Positions 12,117 to 20,931 of a stretch of 64,000 bases of DNA are shown here, in pieces. This stretch comes from Dyella solisilvae (lineage in GTDB: Bacteria; Pseudomonadota; Gammaproteobacteria; Xanthomonadales; Rhodanobacteraceae). Location of the stretch: positions 695,917 through 759,916 of the forward strand of contig NZ_QQSY01000002.1 in the NCBI RefSeq assembly GCF_003351225.1. Reading direction: 5' to 3'. A model generated the notes under the pieces. The model did not search any database. It saw only the letters and a program-made list of their open reading frames with translations, and was not told the origin of the DNA. A program made the translations under genes and the position numbers. How positions within the stretch are numbered: position 1 is the first letter of the stretch; each line of letters starts with the position of its first letter.

Positions 12117-15017
12117 TTAGAAGCTGCCGCGCACGCCGAGCATGATGGTGTAGCCCGGGTTGTAGTACGTGTACGCCGCGTTGTCGTAGGTCATCGTCTG
12201 GCGCAGGCCTGCCTTGGTCAGGTTGATGACGTTCAGCGTGAGGCTCGGCTTGGACGTGACGTTCGCAAACTGGTAGCTGGCCGACAGGTCGAGCTGGCCA
12301 CGGGCGTCCGTCTTGATCTGCGCAAACGGCAGGCCGTTCTGGTTAGCCGTGGAGCTGATCTGCTGGGAGTTCCAGGTGTAGGCCAGGCGAACCATGGCGC
12401 CGTAGTTTTCCCAGTAGGCGGTGACGTTGTAGGTGTGCGGCGAGATGCCGATCGCCTGCGCAGGCACGCCGTTGCCGATGCTCTTCTGGGACACCACCGT
12501 GTAGTTGCTCTGGATGCCCAGGCCCTTCACGATGAAGTCGAGCGGCTGCACCCAGTTCGCTTCCGCGCCCTTGATCTGCAGCAGGCCATCCGCGTTCACC
12601 TGCTGGCTCACCACGACCTGCGCCGCGCTCGGGCCGCCACGCAGGTTGATCGCCGCCTGCTGCGTATCCGTCAGGCTGGAGAACGGAATACCCATCTGCG
12701 AGAACGGAACGACGTTCGTGCCCTGGACGGTGAAGCCGTTGATGCGCTTGCCGAACAGGTCGAGCGCGACATAGCCCTCGGCGCCGGTGTACCACTCGCC
12801 GCCGATATCCAGGTTGTTGGAAATGTACGGCTTCAGCTTCGGGTTGCCCTCGGAGGCCACGTTCGCCGACGGGTCGCTGAAGTTGGTGTTCGGCAACATG
12901 GCGCTCGGGTCCGGACGGGTCATCGAGCGCGACGCCGCCAGGCGCAGGATCACGCTGTCGGTGGCGTTGTAGGCCACGTTCAGCGACGGCAGGTAGTAGC
13001 CGTAGTTGTTCTTCAGCGTGACGTAGGTCAGCTGGCCGCCGAGATTGGACGGACCGGCGATGGTCTGGTCGGTGTAGGCGTGACGGATACCGCCATTGAC
13101 GCGCAGGTCATGGCCGTTGATATCCCACTTGCCGTTGCCTTCCAGGTACATGCCCCAGGTGCTTTCCTCGATGTTGCCGGCGTTGGCGCCGCTCGACGCC
13201 GAGTAGGCGAGCGGTGCAGTGGCATTGAGGTAGGCGTAGTTGGTGGCCGCCATCAACGCAGACGAATTGACGTTGATGAAGCCGTTCGGACCGGCAGTGA
13301 CGAACTGGCCCCAGTTGCTGCCGACAACAGACTTCACCTCGTTACCCCAGGCGGTGCTGTTGTCGTAAGCGCGGATCTCGCGCGCGATGTCGTCGTAGGC
13401 GACGCCGGCGCGGAGGTTGTTGCTGTCGTCGCCGTACTGGAAGTCCCAGCGCGTGCCCTGGTTGTTGGTTACGCGCGCATCGTTCTGGATGTTGACGCGG
13501 TAGTAGCTCCAGGGCAGCGTCGGATCGTTGAGATTGATCCCCGGGGTGATGGTCGGGAAGTTGCCACCGGTGTTGTTGAACGACACCGTGGTCGTGGGCG
13601 ACATGAGCAGGATCGACGGCGCTTCCTGGCGATACCAGCTGCGCTGGCTATAGCCCTGGAAGTCCAGCTTCATGTCGTCGCCGAACAGCAGCGTGCCACC
13701 CGGATTGATGTTGTAGAACTTGGTGTGCTGGTCGTACGGGCGCTGTTCCAGGAAGTACTGCGCGTTGGCAAAGTTCGCCTGGGTCACCACGTTGTTCTGG
13801 TCGACCTGCATGTTCACCGGGATCATCTGGCCGTTACGGCCGACCAGGTCCATGTCGGTGCGCAGGAAGTTGCGCTCCTTCTGCGAGTACAGCGTATCCA
13901 GGTAGAAATGCGCCCAGTCAGCCGGACGCCACTCGAACGAGGCCATGGCGGACTGGTGGTCGTTGGTGCCGTTCGTGAAGGCATCGCGACCAAGGCGCGG
14001 GATCAGCGCATTGGCAAGCTGCGACGTGTTCAGGCCCGGGTTCAGCGCCAGCAGCCCTGCGTTGTTGAGGGTCGTGCCAGGCACCAGGCCGAGGCCAGCG
14101 CCTGCCGGCACCGTGCTCGGAATGACCCAGCTGCTGCCGCTCGGGCTGCAATGGCCGGTGGCGTTGCCGCACTGGGCGGCGCTCAGCTGCGGCGTGGTGA
14201 AACCAACCGTCTCGTAGCCGTTGACGTCATAGTCGTTCTTCGACGCCTGCAGGCCGACCAGGGCGCCCCAGGTGTTGTCAGCGCTGGTGTAGCTGCCGAT
14301 CACCGCGCCGCGCGGACGCACGTCGCTGCCGATCGAGTTGTAGCTGGCCTGAGCCGAATAGGTCAGGTGCGTGCCCGGGTTGTCGAACGGGCGGGTGGTG
14401 CGCATGTCGACCACGCCGGCGATGCCGCCTTCGGTCATGCCCGGGGTCGGCGTCTTGTTGACCGTCAACTGGGTGAAGAACTCGGTCGGCAGCAGGTCGA
14501 GGTCGACCTCGCGGTTCTGGTTCTGCGCGTTCAGGCCGCCGGCCGAGGCCACGGCAAGCTGGGAGCCGTTGATCAGGATCTTGGTGAAGTCAGTGCCCAG
14601 GCCGCGGATCTGCACGTTCACGCCTTCGCCCGTCACGTCGCGCGTCAGCTGCACGCCCGGCACGCGGGTGAGCGACTCGGCGATGTTGAGGTCGGGGAAC
14701 TTGCCGATGTCTTCGGCGAACACCGAGTCGGTGACGTTGGTCGCGTCACGCTTGGCGTCGGTCTGGAACTGGATACTGGAGCGGTAGCTGCCAGACACGT
14801 TGACCGTGCCCAGCGTCTTGGTCGATGCCGACGACGGACCGCTGGCGGCCTGGCCATTGGCCTGCTGGCCGTTGTTCGTCTGCGGCTGGGTCTGATCCTG
14901 CGCTGCGGCCGGCGTCGACGGCTGGTCTTCCGCGTGCGCGACGCCCACGGCGCCAAGCAGGACGAGACTCAAGGCATGCGCCAACACGGTTTTCTTGATT
15001 CGAGCTTGCTGCACCAT
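12117..15017 (-). CDS. TonB-dependent receptor (xylan locus)
   Basis: Outer-membrane active transporter of 966 residues, probably for xylo-oligosaccharides. The ATG at 15017 follows GAGGGGAG and gives a clear signal peptide (MVQQARIKKTVLAHALSLVL...GVAHA). A disordered Gln/Pro/Asn-rich linker follows, then the plug: about residues 90-200 with DVFAED-like SVFAEDIGKFPDLNIAESL, TRVPGV and VNVQIRGLG. The 22-strand barrel ends in Phe (VRGSF), as needed for outer-membrane assembly. It belongs to the carbohydrate-type (CUT locus) receptors common in Xanthomonadales. A xylan-type operator lies 121 bases upstream. Confidence 0.95.
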   Translation of the reverse strand: MVQQARIKKTVLAHALSLVLLGAVGVAHAEDQPSTPAAAQDQTQPQTNNGQQANGQAASGPSSASTKTLGTVNVSGSYRSSIQFQTDAKRDATNVTDSVFAEDIGKFPDLNIAESLTRVPGVQLTRDVTGEGVNVQIRGLGTDFTKILINGSQLAVASAGGLNAQNQNREVDLDLLPTEFFTQLTVNKTPTPGMTEGGIAGVVDMRTTRPFDNPGTHLTYSAQASYNSIGSDVRPRGAVIGSYTSADNTWGALVGLQASKNDYDVNGYETVGFTTPQLSAAQCGNATGHCSPSGSSWVIPSTVPAGAGLGLVPGTTLNNAGLLALNPGLNTSQLANALIPRLGRDAFTNGTNDHQSAMASFEWRPADWAHFYLDTLYSQKERNFLRTDMDLVGRNGQMIPVNMQVDQNNVVTQANFANAQYFLEQRPYDQHTKFYNINPGGTLLFGDDMKLDFQGYSQRSWYRQEAPSILLMSPTTTVSFNNTGGNFPTITPGINLNDPTLPWSYYRVNIQNDARVTNNQGTRWDFQYGDDSNNLRAGVAYDDIAREIRAYDNSTAWGNEVKSVVGSNWGQFVTAGPNGFINVNSSALMAATNYAYLNATAPLAYSASSGANAGNIEESTWGMYLEGNGKWDINGHDLRVNGGIRHAYTDQTIAGPSNLGGQLTYVTLKNNYGYYLPSLNVAYNATDSVILRLAASRSMTRPDPSAMLPNTNFSDPSANVASEGNPKLKPYISNNLDIGGEWYTGAEGYVALDLFGKRINGFTVQGTNVVPFSQMGIPFSSLTDTQQAAINLRGGPSAAQVVVSQQVNADGLLQIKGAEANWVQPLDFIVKGLGIQSNYTVVSQKSIGNGVPAQAIGISPHTYNVTAYWENYGAMVRLAYTWNSQQISSTANQNGLPFAQIKTDARGQLDLSASYQFANVTSKPSLTLNVINLTKAGLRQTMTYDNAAYTYYNPGYTIMLGVRGSF

Positions 15018-15137
15018 ACTCCCCTCACGATTTCTGGTGACCAATCGTCCCCCGAGCGCCGCAATGGCGCCCGCGATTCGTCTTATTGGTGGTTTGTACT
15101 TCGCACCCGACGGCACAGCGTCGCGGCGTGCTCGAAA

Positions 15138-15151
15138 AGGTAGCGCTAACA
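15138..15151. promoter_or_regulatory. Xylan-regulon operator-like site (receptor side)
   Basis: AGGTAGCGCTAACA, 13/14 identical to the motif TGGTAGCGCTAACA that I recall as the xyl-box of Xanthomonas. It lies 121 bases before the receptor start, in the 319-base gap (15018-15336) shared with the divergent exuT. Apart from this box, the exuT promoter and the second box, I see nothing in that gap. Confidence 0.75.
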
Positions 15152-15263
15152 CTTGCGCCCCGCACGCTGCATGGCAGCAAACATTTCTTGCGATCAAAAA
15201 CAACCGAAAATTCGGCTACATGGACCGTTTTTCCCAGCCCTGTCCGGACTGCTGCGGATGCAA

Positions 15264-15293
15264 ATGACATCCACGGAAAACAGTGGCAATAAT
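15264..15293 (+). promoter_or_regulatory. Promoter of exuT-xyn10-uxaC
   Basis: ATGACA (15264-15269) and AATAAT (15288-15293), 18 bases apart, each match the sigma-70 consensus 5/6. The operator at 15293-15306 begins on the last base of the -10 box, so a bound repressor would block the start site. Confidence 0.55.
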
Positions 15294-15306
15294 GGTAGCG
15301 CTATCA
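15293..15306. promoter_or_regulatory. Xylan-regulon operator-like site (exuT side)
   Basis: TGGTAGCGCTATCA, with the central AGCGCT palindrome typical of LacI-family operators. It lies 31 bases before the exuT ATG and 155 bases from the matching receptor-side site. Confidence 0.8.
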
Positions 15307-15336
15307 CTTTCGAATTCAGTACAGGTGGGGGACGCC

Positions 15337-16713
15337 ATGGCGGCAGCCGGGGACATGCGCAACGTGGCGCCAGGGTCGGGTCAGGACGGGGATCATGCTG
15401 CACCCGCGTCAAAGTTCGGGGCCGGCATCGGCCGATTCCGCTGGCGCGTCTGCGCCATGCTGCTGGCCGCCACCACCATCAGCTATATCGACCGCCAGGT
15501 GCTGGGCGTGCTCGCGCCGTTCCTGCAGGACAAGATGGGCTGGAGCGAGGTGCAGTACAGCACCATCGTCACCGCGTTCCAGGCCGCCTATGCGATCGGC
15601 CTGCTGTGCGCGGGGGCGGTGATTGATCGCTTCGGCACCCGCATCGGCTATGCGCTGGCGATCGGCATCTGGAGCCTGGCGGCGATGGGCCATGCGCTGG
15701 CCACCGGCGTGGTGAGCTTCGCCGTCGCGCGCTTTGCGCTGGGGCTGGGCGAGTCGGGCAATTTCCCGGCAGCGATCAAGGCCGTCGCCGAATGGTTTCC
15801 GCAACGCGAGCGCGCGCTGGCCGCCGGCATCTTCAATTCGGGATCCAACATCGGCGCCATCGTCGCGCCTTTGCTGGTGCCGGTGGTGGCGGCGACCTTC
15901 GGCTGGCAGGCCGCGTTCCTTTGCACCGGCCTGCTCAGCGCCACCTGGCTGACGGCCTGGCTGATCACCTACCGCACGCCCGACCAGCAACCCCGGCTGT
16001 CGGCGGCCGAGCGGGCCTATATCGGCGCGGAACCGGCGACGGCGGCGGCGCGAGTGCCCTGGCTGCAGCTGCTGCGCCATCGCCAGACCTGGGCGTTCGC
16101 CGCGGCCAAGTTCTTCACCGATCCGATCTGGTGGTTCTTCCTGTTCTGGCTGCCCAAATTCCTGCATGCCAAGTACGGCCTCGGCCTGGTGCAGCTCGGC
16201 GCGCCGCTGATCATCATCTTCCTGCTCGCCGATGCCGGCAGCATCGCCGGCGGCTGGCTGGCCGGCTGGCTGATCCGCCGTGGCCTCAGCGTCAATCGCG
16301 CGCGCAAGGGCGCCATGTTGTTGTGCGCGCTACTGGTGCTGCCGGTGATGTTCGCCGCCAAGGCCGGCAACCTGTGGCTCGCCGTGGCGCTGGTGGGCCT
16401 GGCCACGGCCGGGCACCAGGGCTGGTCGGCCAATGTCTATACGCTCACCTCGGACCTGTTTCCGCGCCGCGCGGTGGCCTCGGTGGTGGGCATGGGCGGT
16501 TTTGCCGGCGCGGTCGGCGGCATGCTGATTTCCACGGTGATCGGCCTGCTGCTGCAGGCCACCGGCAGCTATGTGCCGGTGTTCCTGCTGGCCGGCGGCG
16601 CCTACCTGTTCGCCCTGCTGGTGGTGCAGCTGCTCGTGCCCAGGCTGGAGCCGGCCGCACTGGATGATCAACCCTCGACTGGCGACCACACGTCCGGAGA
16701 AACAACCGCATGA
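15337..16713 (+). CDS. exuT: Hexuronate transporter, MFS (ExuT-like)
   Basis: Inner-membrane major facilitator of the anion:cation symporter family, expected to import glucuronate. It has 458 residues and 12 hydrophobic segments. ISYIDRQVLGVLAPFLQ is the family's TM1 signature, with FFTDPIWWFFLFWLPKFL in the second half. The ATG at 15337 is chosen because it has GGGGGA upstream; an earlier in-frame ATG at 15283 would place the operator inside the gene. It is first in the exuT-GH10-uxaC operon and its stop overlaps the xylanase start (ATGA). Confidence 0.9.
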   Translation: MAAAGDMRNVAPGSGQDGDHAAPASKFGAGIGRFRWRVCAMLLAATTISYIDRQVLGVLAPFLQDKMGWSEVQYSTIVTAFQAAYAIGLLCAGAVIDRFGTRIGYALAIGIWSLAAMGHALATGVVSFAVARFALGLGESGNFPAAIKAVAEWFPQRERALAAGIFNSGSNIGAIVAPLLVPVVAATFGWQAAFLCTGLLSATWLTAWLITYRTPDQQPRLSAAERAYIGAEPATAAARVPWLQLLRHRQTWAFAAAKFFTDPIWWFFLFWLPKFLHAKYGLGLVQLGAPLIIIFLLADAGSIAGGWLAGWLIRRGLSVNRARKGAMLLCALLVLPVMFAAKAGNLWLAVALVGLATAGHQGWSANVYTLTSDLFPRRAVASVVGMGGFAGAVGGMLISTVIGLLLQATGSYVPVFLLAGGAYLFALLVVQLLVPRLEPAALDDQPSTGDHTSGETTA

Positions 16714-17723
16714 ACATCGCAAGGCACGCATGGCTGGGCATGTTGCTGCTCGCCGCGGCATGGACGGCGCACGCCGCGCCGCTCGCCGACGGGCAGGCGA
16801 AGTTCCTCGGCAGCGCGTACAGCCTGCATCAGGCCGAAGGGTTCGCCGACTACTGGAACAAGGTCTCGCCCGAGAACGCCGGCAAGTGGGCCAACATGGA
16901 GCCTGTGCAGGGGCAGATGGACTGGGCCAAGCTGGACGAGGCCTATCACTTCGCCAAGTCGCACGGCTTCCCGTTCCACATGCACGTCCTGGTGTGGGGC
17001 CAGCAGCAGCCGACGTGGATGAAGCGGCTGCCGCCCGACGAACAGCGTCGCGCCATCGAGGCGCACTTCGCGGCGGTCGCCGAGCGTTACCCGGATCTGG
17101 ATTTCGTCGAAGTCGTCAACGAGCCGCTGCACCATCCGCCCAAGGGCTGGTCCAGGGACAGCGGCGGCTACATGGATGCACTCGGCGGTCACGGTGACAG
17201 CGGCTGGGATTGGGTGATCACGGCGTTTCGACTGGCGCGCCAGCACTTCCCGCATGCCAAGCTGCTGATCAACGACTACAGCATCACCGGCAGCGACAAG
17301 GCCACGCAGCGCTACCTGCAGATCATCCAACTGCTGCAGCGTGAGCATCTGATCGACGGCATCGGCCTGCAGGAGCACGCGTTCGAGACCACGGCCAAGG
17401 TGCCGATGGAGGTGCACCGCGCCAACCTCGACCGGCTGGCGGCCACCGGCCTGCCGATCTACGTCACCGAGCTGGATATCGACGGCCCCACCGACGAAGC
17501 GCAGCTGCAGGATTTCCAGCGCGTGTTCCCGGTGTTCTGGGAGCATCCCGACGTCAAGGGCGTCACGCTGTGGGGATTCCGGCGCGGCCTGTGGCGTGAC
17601 AAGCACGGCGCCTACCTCGTGCGCGAGGATGGCAGCGAACGCCCCGCCCTGACCTGGCTGCGCCAGTACGTCGAATCGACCGCTGCGCACCCCGCCGACG
17701 CCCCGGCGCAGGCGCCGCGATGA
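16710..17723 (+). CDS. Endo-1,4-beta-xylanase, GH10
   Basis: Retaining TIM-barrel xylanase cutting the xylan backbone or long xylo-oligosaccharides. The 337 residues open with a signal peptide (MNIARHAWLGMLLLAAAWTAHA), so it is periplasmic or secreted. The catalytic acid/base is E138 in VEVVNEP and the nucleophile is E254 in YVTELDID. WANMEPVQG and HVLVWGQQQPTWM are the usual GH10 blocks. It is a single-domain enzyme without a carbohydrate-binding module. It is coupled to exuT by a 4-base overlap, an unusual pairing of an extracytoplasmic xylanase with a uronate permease. Confidence 0.95.
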   Translation: MNIARHAWLGMLLLAAAWTAHAAPLADGQAKFLGSAYSLHQAEGFADYWNKVSPENAGKWANMEPVQGQMDWAKLDEAYHFAKSHGFPFHMHVLVWGQQQPTWMKRLPPDEQRRAIEAHFAAVAERYPDLDFVEVVNEPLHHPPKGWSRDSGGYMDALGGHGDSGWDWVITAFRLARQHFPHAKLLINDYSITGSDKATQRYLQIIQLLQREHLIDGIGLQEHAFETTAKVPMEVHRANLDRLAATGLPIYVTELDIDGPTDEAQLQDFQRVFPVFWEHPDVKGVTLWGFRRGLWRDKHGAYLVREDGSERPALTWLRQYVESTAAHPADAPAQAPR

Positions 17724-17787
17724 CGCCCTGGCTGCAACGACTTCCCGACCTTTCCCTGTCCACACTTCCGACCGACACCCCCTCGCC

Positions 17788-19212
17788 ATGAACTCCGCAC
17801 CCCACCCGCTGACGCTGCACGAAGACCGTCTGTTTGCCGCCGAGCCCACCCAACGGGCCATCGCGCGCCGCCTGTACGCGCAGGTGTCTGGACTGCCGAT
17901 CATCAGCCCGCACGGCCATACCGATCCGTCCTGGTTCGCCGGCAACGCGCCTTTCGCCAACGCCACCGAGCTGTTGCTGGTGCCGGACCACTACGTGTTC
18001 CGCATGCTCTACAGCCAGGGCATCCCGCTAGACGCGCTGGGCATCCCGCGACGCGACGGCTCGCGCGCCGATGTCGATCCACGCGAGGCGTGGCGTGTGT
18101 TCGCCAGCCATTTCCACCTGTTCCGCGGCACGCCCTCGTCGATGTGGCTCAACCACGTGTTCCACGACGTGTTCGGCCTGCGCGTGCGCCTGGACGCCAG
18201 CACGGCGGACCAGTACTTCGACCACATCAACGCCGCGCTGCAGACGCCGGACTTCCGTCCGCGCGCACTGTTCGAGCGCTTCAACATCGAGCTGATCGCC
18301 ACCACCGAGTCGCCGCTCGATCCGCTGGAGCATCACGCAGCCATCCGTGAAAGCGGCTGGGGCGGCCGCGTGATCACCGCCTATCGCCCCGACGCGGTGG
18401 TCGATCCGGAGCACGAGCAGTTCCCCGACGCGCTGCGTCAGTTCGGCGAGCTCACCGGCGAGGACGTGTACAACTGGGACGGCTATCTGCGTGCGCACCG
18501 CCAGCGCCGCGCTTTCTTCGCTGCGGCCGGCGCCACCTCCACCGACCACGGTCACCCGACCGCGGCCACGGCGAACCTCTCCCCCGCCGAGGCGCGTCGC
18601 CTGTTCGACACGGTGGTGCGTGGCGAGGCCACTGCCGCTCAGGCCGAACTGTTCCGCGCCCAGGTGCTGACCGAGATGGCCGCCATGAGCCTCGACGACG
18701 GCCTGGTGATGCAGCTCCACCCGGGCTGCTTCCGCAACCACAACCTCGGCCTGTTCGAGCATTTCGGTCGCGACAAGGGCGCGGACATCCCGCTGCGCAC
18801 CGAGTACGTGCACGCGCTCAAGCCGCTGCTCGACCGCTTCGGCAACGAGCCGGGCTTCCAGCTGATCCTGTTCACGCTGGACGAGAGCACCTACAGCCGC
18901 GAACTCGCGCCGCTCGCGGGCCATTACCCGTCGCTCCTGCTGGGACCGGCGTGGTGGTTCCACGACGCGCCGGAGGGCATGTGGCGCTTCCGCGAGCAGA
19001 CCCTCGCCAGCGGCGGCTTCTACAACACCGTCGGCTTCAACGACGACACGCGTGCGTTCCTGTCGATCCCGGCGCGCCACGACGTGGCCCGTCGCATCGA
19101 CTGCGCGGTGCTGGCCAAGCTGGTGTCTGAGCACCGCATGGAGGAGGACGAGGCGGCCGAACTCGCGGTGGAGCTGGCCTATCGCCTGCCCAAGAAGGCT
19201 TATCGCCTGTAA
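17788..19212 (+). CDS. uxaC: Glucuronate isomerase
   Basis: Converts D-glucuronate to D-fructuronate in the cytoplasm, the first step in breaking down the side-chain uronate. The 474 residues match the family (about 470). The metal-binding ISPHGHTDPSWF lies near residues 39-50, RYHALF-like blocks and MQLHPGCFRNHN follow, and GPAWWFHD lies near residue 390. It comes 64 bases after the xylanase. Together with uxuB, ManD and kdgK in this window it makes KDPG. Confidence 0.96.
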   Translation: MNSAPHPLTLHEDRLFAAEPTQRAIARRLYAQVSGLPIISPHGHTDPSWFAGNAPFANATELLLVPDHYVFRMLYSQGIPLDALGIPRRDGSRADVDPREAWRVFASHFHLFRGTPSSMWLNHVFHDVFGLRVRLDASTADQYFDHINAALQTPDFRPRALFERFNIELIATTESPLDPLEHHAAIRESGWGGRVITAYRPDAVVDPEHEQFPDALRQFGELTGEDVYNWDGYLRAHRQRRAFFAAAGATSTDHGHPTAATANLSPAEARRLFDTVVRGEATAAQAELFRAQVLTEMAAMSLDDGLVMQLHPGCFRNHNLGLFEHFGRDKGADIPLRTEYVHALKPLLDRFGNEPGFQLILFTLDESTYSRELAPLAGHYPSLLLGPAWWFHDAPEGMWRFREQTLASGGFYNTVGFNDDTRAFLSIPARHDVARRIDCAVLAKLVSEHRMEEDEAAELAVELAYRLPKKAYRL

Positions 19213-19221
19213 TCAGGCGGA

Positions 19222-19252
19222 GCGGGCAAGGTGTCATCGACACCTTGCCCGC
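19222..19252. terminator. Convergent terminator hairpin between uxaC and GH35
   Basis: A perfect 14-bp stem, GCGGGCAAGGTGTC and GACACCTTGCCCGC, with a 3-base ATC loop lies between two genes that face each other. It could serve both directions, although no long T-tract is present. Confidence 0.75.
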
Positions 19253-19265
19253 GACCCGTGTGCGA

Positions 19266-20888
19266 TCAGCGCGCGAAGGCGTGCAGGCGCACGCGGTAGA
19301 TACGTATCTGGCGCGGATCCATCATCAGCTGACGGCCCTGGTTGCTCTGGTCGCCGTTGAGTCGCTGCAGCACCGTCCAGCCCGCGCCCGAGCGCGTCAC
19401 TTCCTCGATGCTGCTGATGCCCGCCACGCGGGCGTCGGTGTCGGGATCGCGGCGCACATTCACATGCAGCCCGCTGCCCACGACGAAGAACTCGTCCGGG
19501 GCGGACTCCAGCACCAGCATCGCGCCGTCGTCCGTGAGCAGGGTCTTTTCCGGCCACGAACGCGCCAGCGTCCCCGAGAACAGATAGCCGCCGAGCGAGA
19601 CCGTCTGGGTTGCGCGCGGACTCTTCGCATGCAGCACCATGCCGCGCGTGCGGTTGTCGGCCTGCGCGGCGGGCAGCATGTCACCGAGCTGCTTGAGTGC
19701 GCCGTAGACCTGCATCATCAGCGGATCCTGCCCGCCGTCCTTGCCCGGGGCGGGCAGGCTGTCGATATCGAACGGGCTGAAGCCGAAGCCGCGCGCCTGG
19801 CCGTAGGCGTACAGCGCATTGTACGGCGCCACCTGCAGTCTCGCCTCCGGGATGAACACTGGATTCCCCAGCGCCTGGTAACGCTGCACCCAGTACTCGA
19901 ACTCCGGCCAGTAGATGTCCGGTGCGTAGAAGTCGATGTGCGAGGCGACCGCACGATAGACCTGCTGGTAGTACGGATGCGGCCCGCCACTCGGGTACTC
20001 GCCCGCACGCTCCAGCGGCGCCGGCAACTGCACGTTGAGGTACATGGGCAGCGCGTACTGCTCCTTGCCGGCCTGCGCCACGCTGTCGATGTAGCTGGCA
20101 TAGCGCCAGGTCATGAACACTTCGTCGGCGGCGTCGCCGAACACTTCCTTCCAGTTGCGGCCCTGCGGGTTGAAGTGCGCGGCCAGTTCCGGCGTGAGTT
20201 CGCCGCGCTTGGACTGCAGCGCCTGCACCAGCGAGGCGGGCACGGCGCTGTTGAAGGCACGGTCGGCCTCAGCCGAACGATCGCGCCCGTCGCCGACCAG
20301 GCCCACCTCGTTTTCCACCTGCACCATCAGCACGGTCTGCTGCTTGTCGGTCTGGCGCAGGTGCGCCATCAGTGCAGCGAACGCGCGACGATCGAGCTTG
20401 AGGGTTTCCTCGCCGAAGGTCGAAAGGATTTCCAGCGGCGTGCCGTCGACCGCGCGCGCACGCGGGAAGCGCGCGCCGTCAGCCTTCACCCAGCCCGGCG
20501 CGTACTCGGAAAAGCCATTCTTCCAGCTGCCAAACCACAGCAGCACAAGGCGCATGTTCTGGCGGCGCGCGACCTCGACCCAGTGATCGAGCACGCGGAA
20601 GTCATAGCTGCCCTCCTGCGGTTCCAGCTGGTCCCACGCCACCGGCACCAGCGCCGTGTTCACGTGCAGGCTGGCAAGGTGCGGCAGCACCGTATCGGCC
20701 TGGGCCTCGGCGCCCGCCGAGGAGTTGCCCAGCTCGCCACCCAGGATGAGGAACGGCTTGCCATCGACGATCAGCTGGCTGGCGCCGCCTTCAAGCCGGA
20801 CGCGTGGCAGCTCGGCCGCCTGCGCGGTGGTCGCCAGCATGGCCAGCGAAGCCAGCGCCGTAAGCCATCGGGTCATCAATCTGTTCAT
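19266..20888 (-). CDS. Glycoside hydrolase family 35 (beta-galactosidase type)
   Basis: Retaining glycosidase of 540 residues with a signal peptide (MNRLMTRWLTALASLAMLATTAQAA). The catalytic acid/base is probably E194 in QVENEVG and the nucleophile E348 in FIPEAR. A C-terminal beta-rich region matches the DUF5597-type tail of xyloglucan/arabinoxylan-linked GH35 enzymes. It removes terminal galactose, which occurs in xyloglucan and some xylan side chains. It is the last gene of the eight-gene minus-strand operon, 43 bases after uxuB. The ATG at 20888 is preferred over upstream in-frame starts that lack a signal sequence. Confidence 0.9.
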   Translation of the reverse strand: MNRLMTRWLTALASLAMLATTAQAAELPRVRLEGGASQLIVDGKPFLILGGELGNSSAGAEAQADTVLPHLASLHVNTALVPVAWDQLEPQEGSYDFRVLDHWVEVARRQNMRLVLLWFGSWKNGFSEYAPGWVKADGARFPRARAVDGTPLEILSTFGEETLKLDRRAFAALMAHLRQTDKQQTVLMVQVENEVGLVGDGRDRSAEADRAFNSAVPASLVQALQSKRGELTPELAAHFNPQGRNWKEVFGDAADEVFMTWRYASYIDSVAQAGKEQYALPMYLNVQLPAPLERAGEYPSGGPHPYYQQVYRAVASHIDFYAPDIYWPEFEYWVQRYQALGNPVFIPEARLQVAPYNALYAYGQARGFGFSPFDIDSLPAPGKDGGQDPLMMQVYGALKQLGDMLPAAQADNRTRGMVLHAKSPRATQTVSLGGYLFSGTLARSWPEKTLLTDDGAMLVLESAPDEFFVVGSGLHVNVRRDPDTDARVAGISSIEEVTRSGAGWTVLQRLNGDQSNQGRQLMMDPRQIRIYRVRLHAFAR

Positions 20889-20931
20889 GCGTGAGGATTC
20901 CATTCTGCGAGTGCGTGGAGGCGGGCCGGCG

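Noticed and set aside
12435-15143. Long plus-strand open frame (over 900 codons) opposite the first TonB-dependent receptor
   Set aside because: Arg/Val/Gly/His-rich translation typical of the antisense of a high-GC gene; the minus strand encodes a full receptor with signal peptide, plug and C-terminal Phe.
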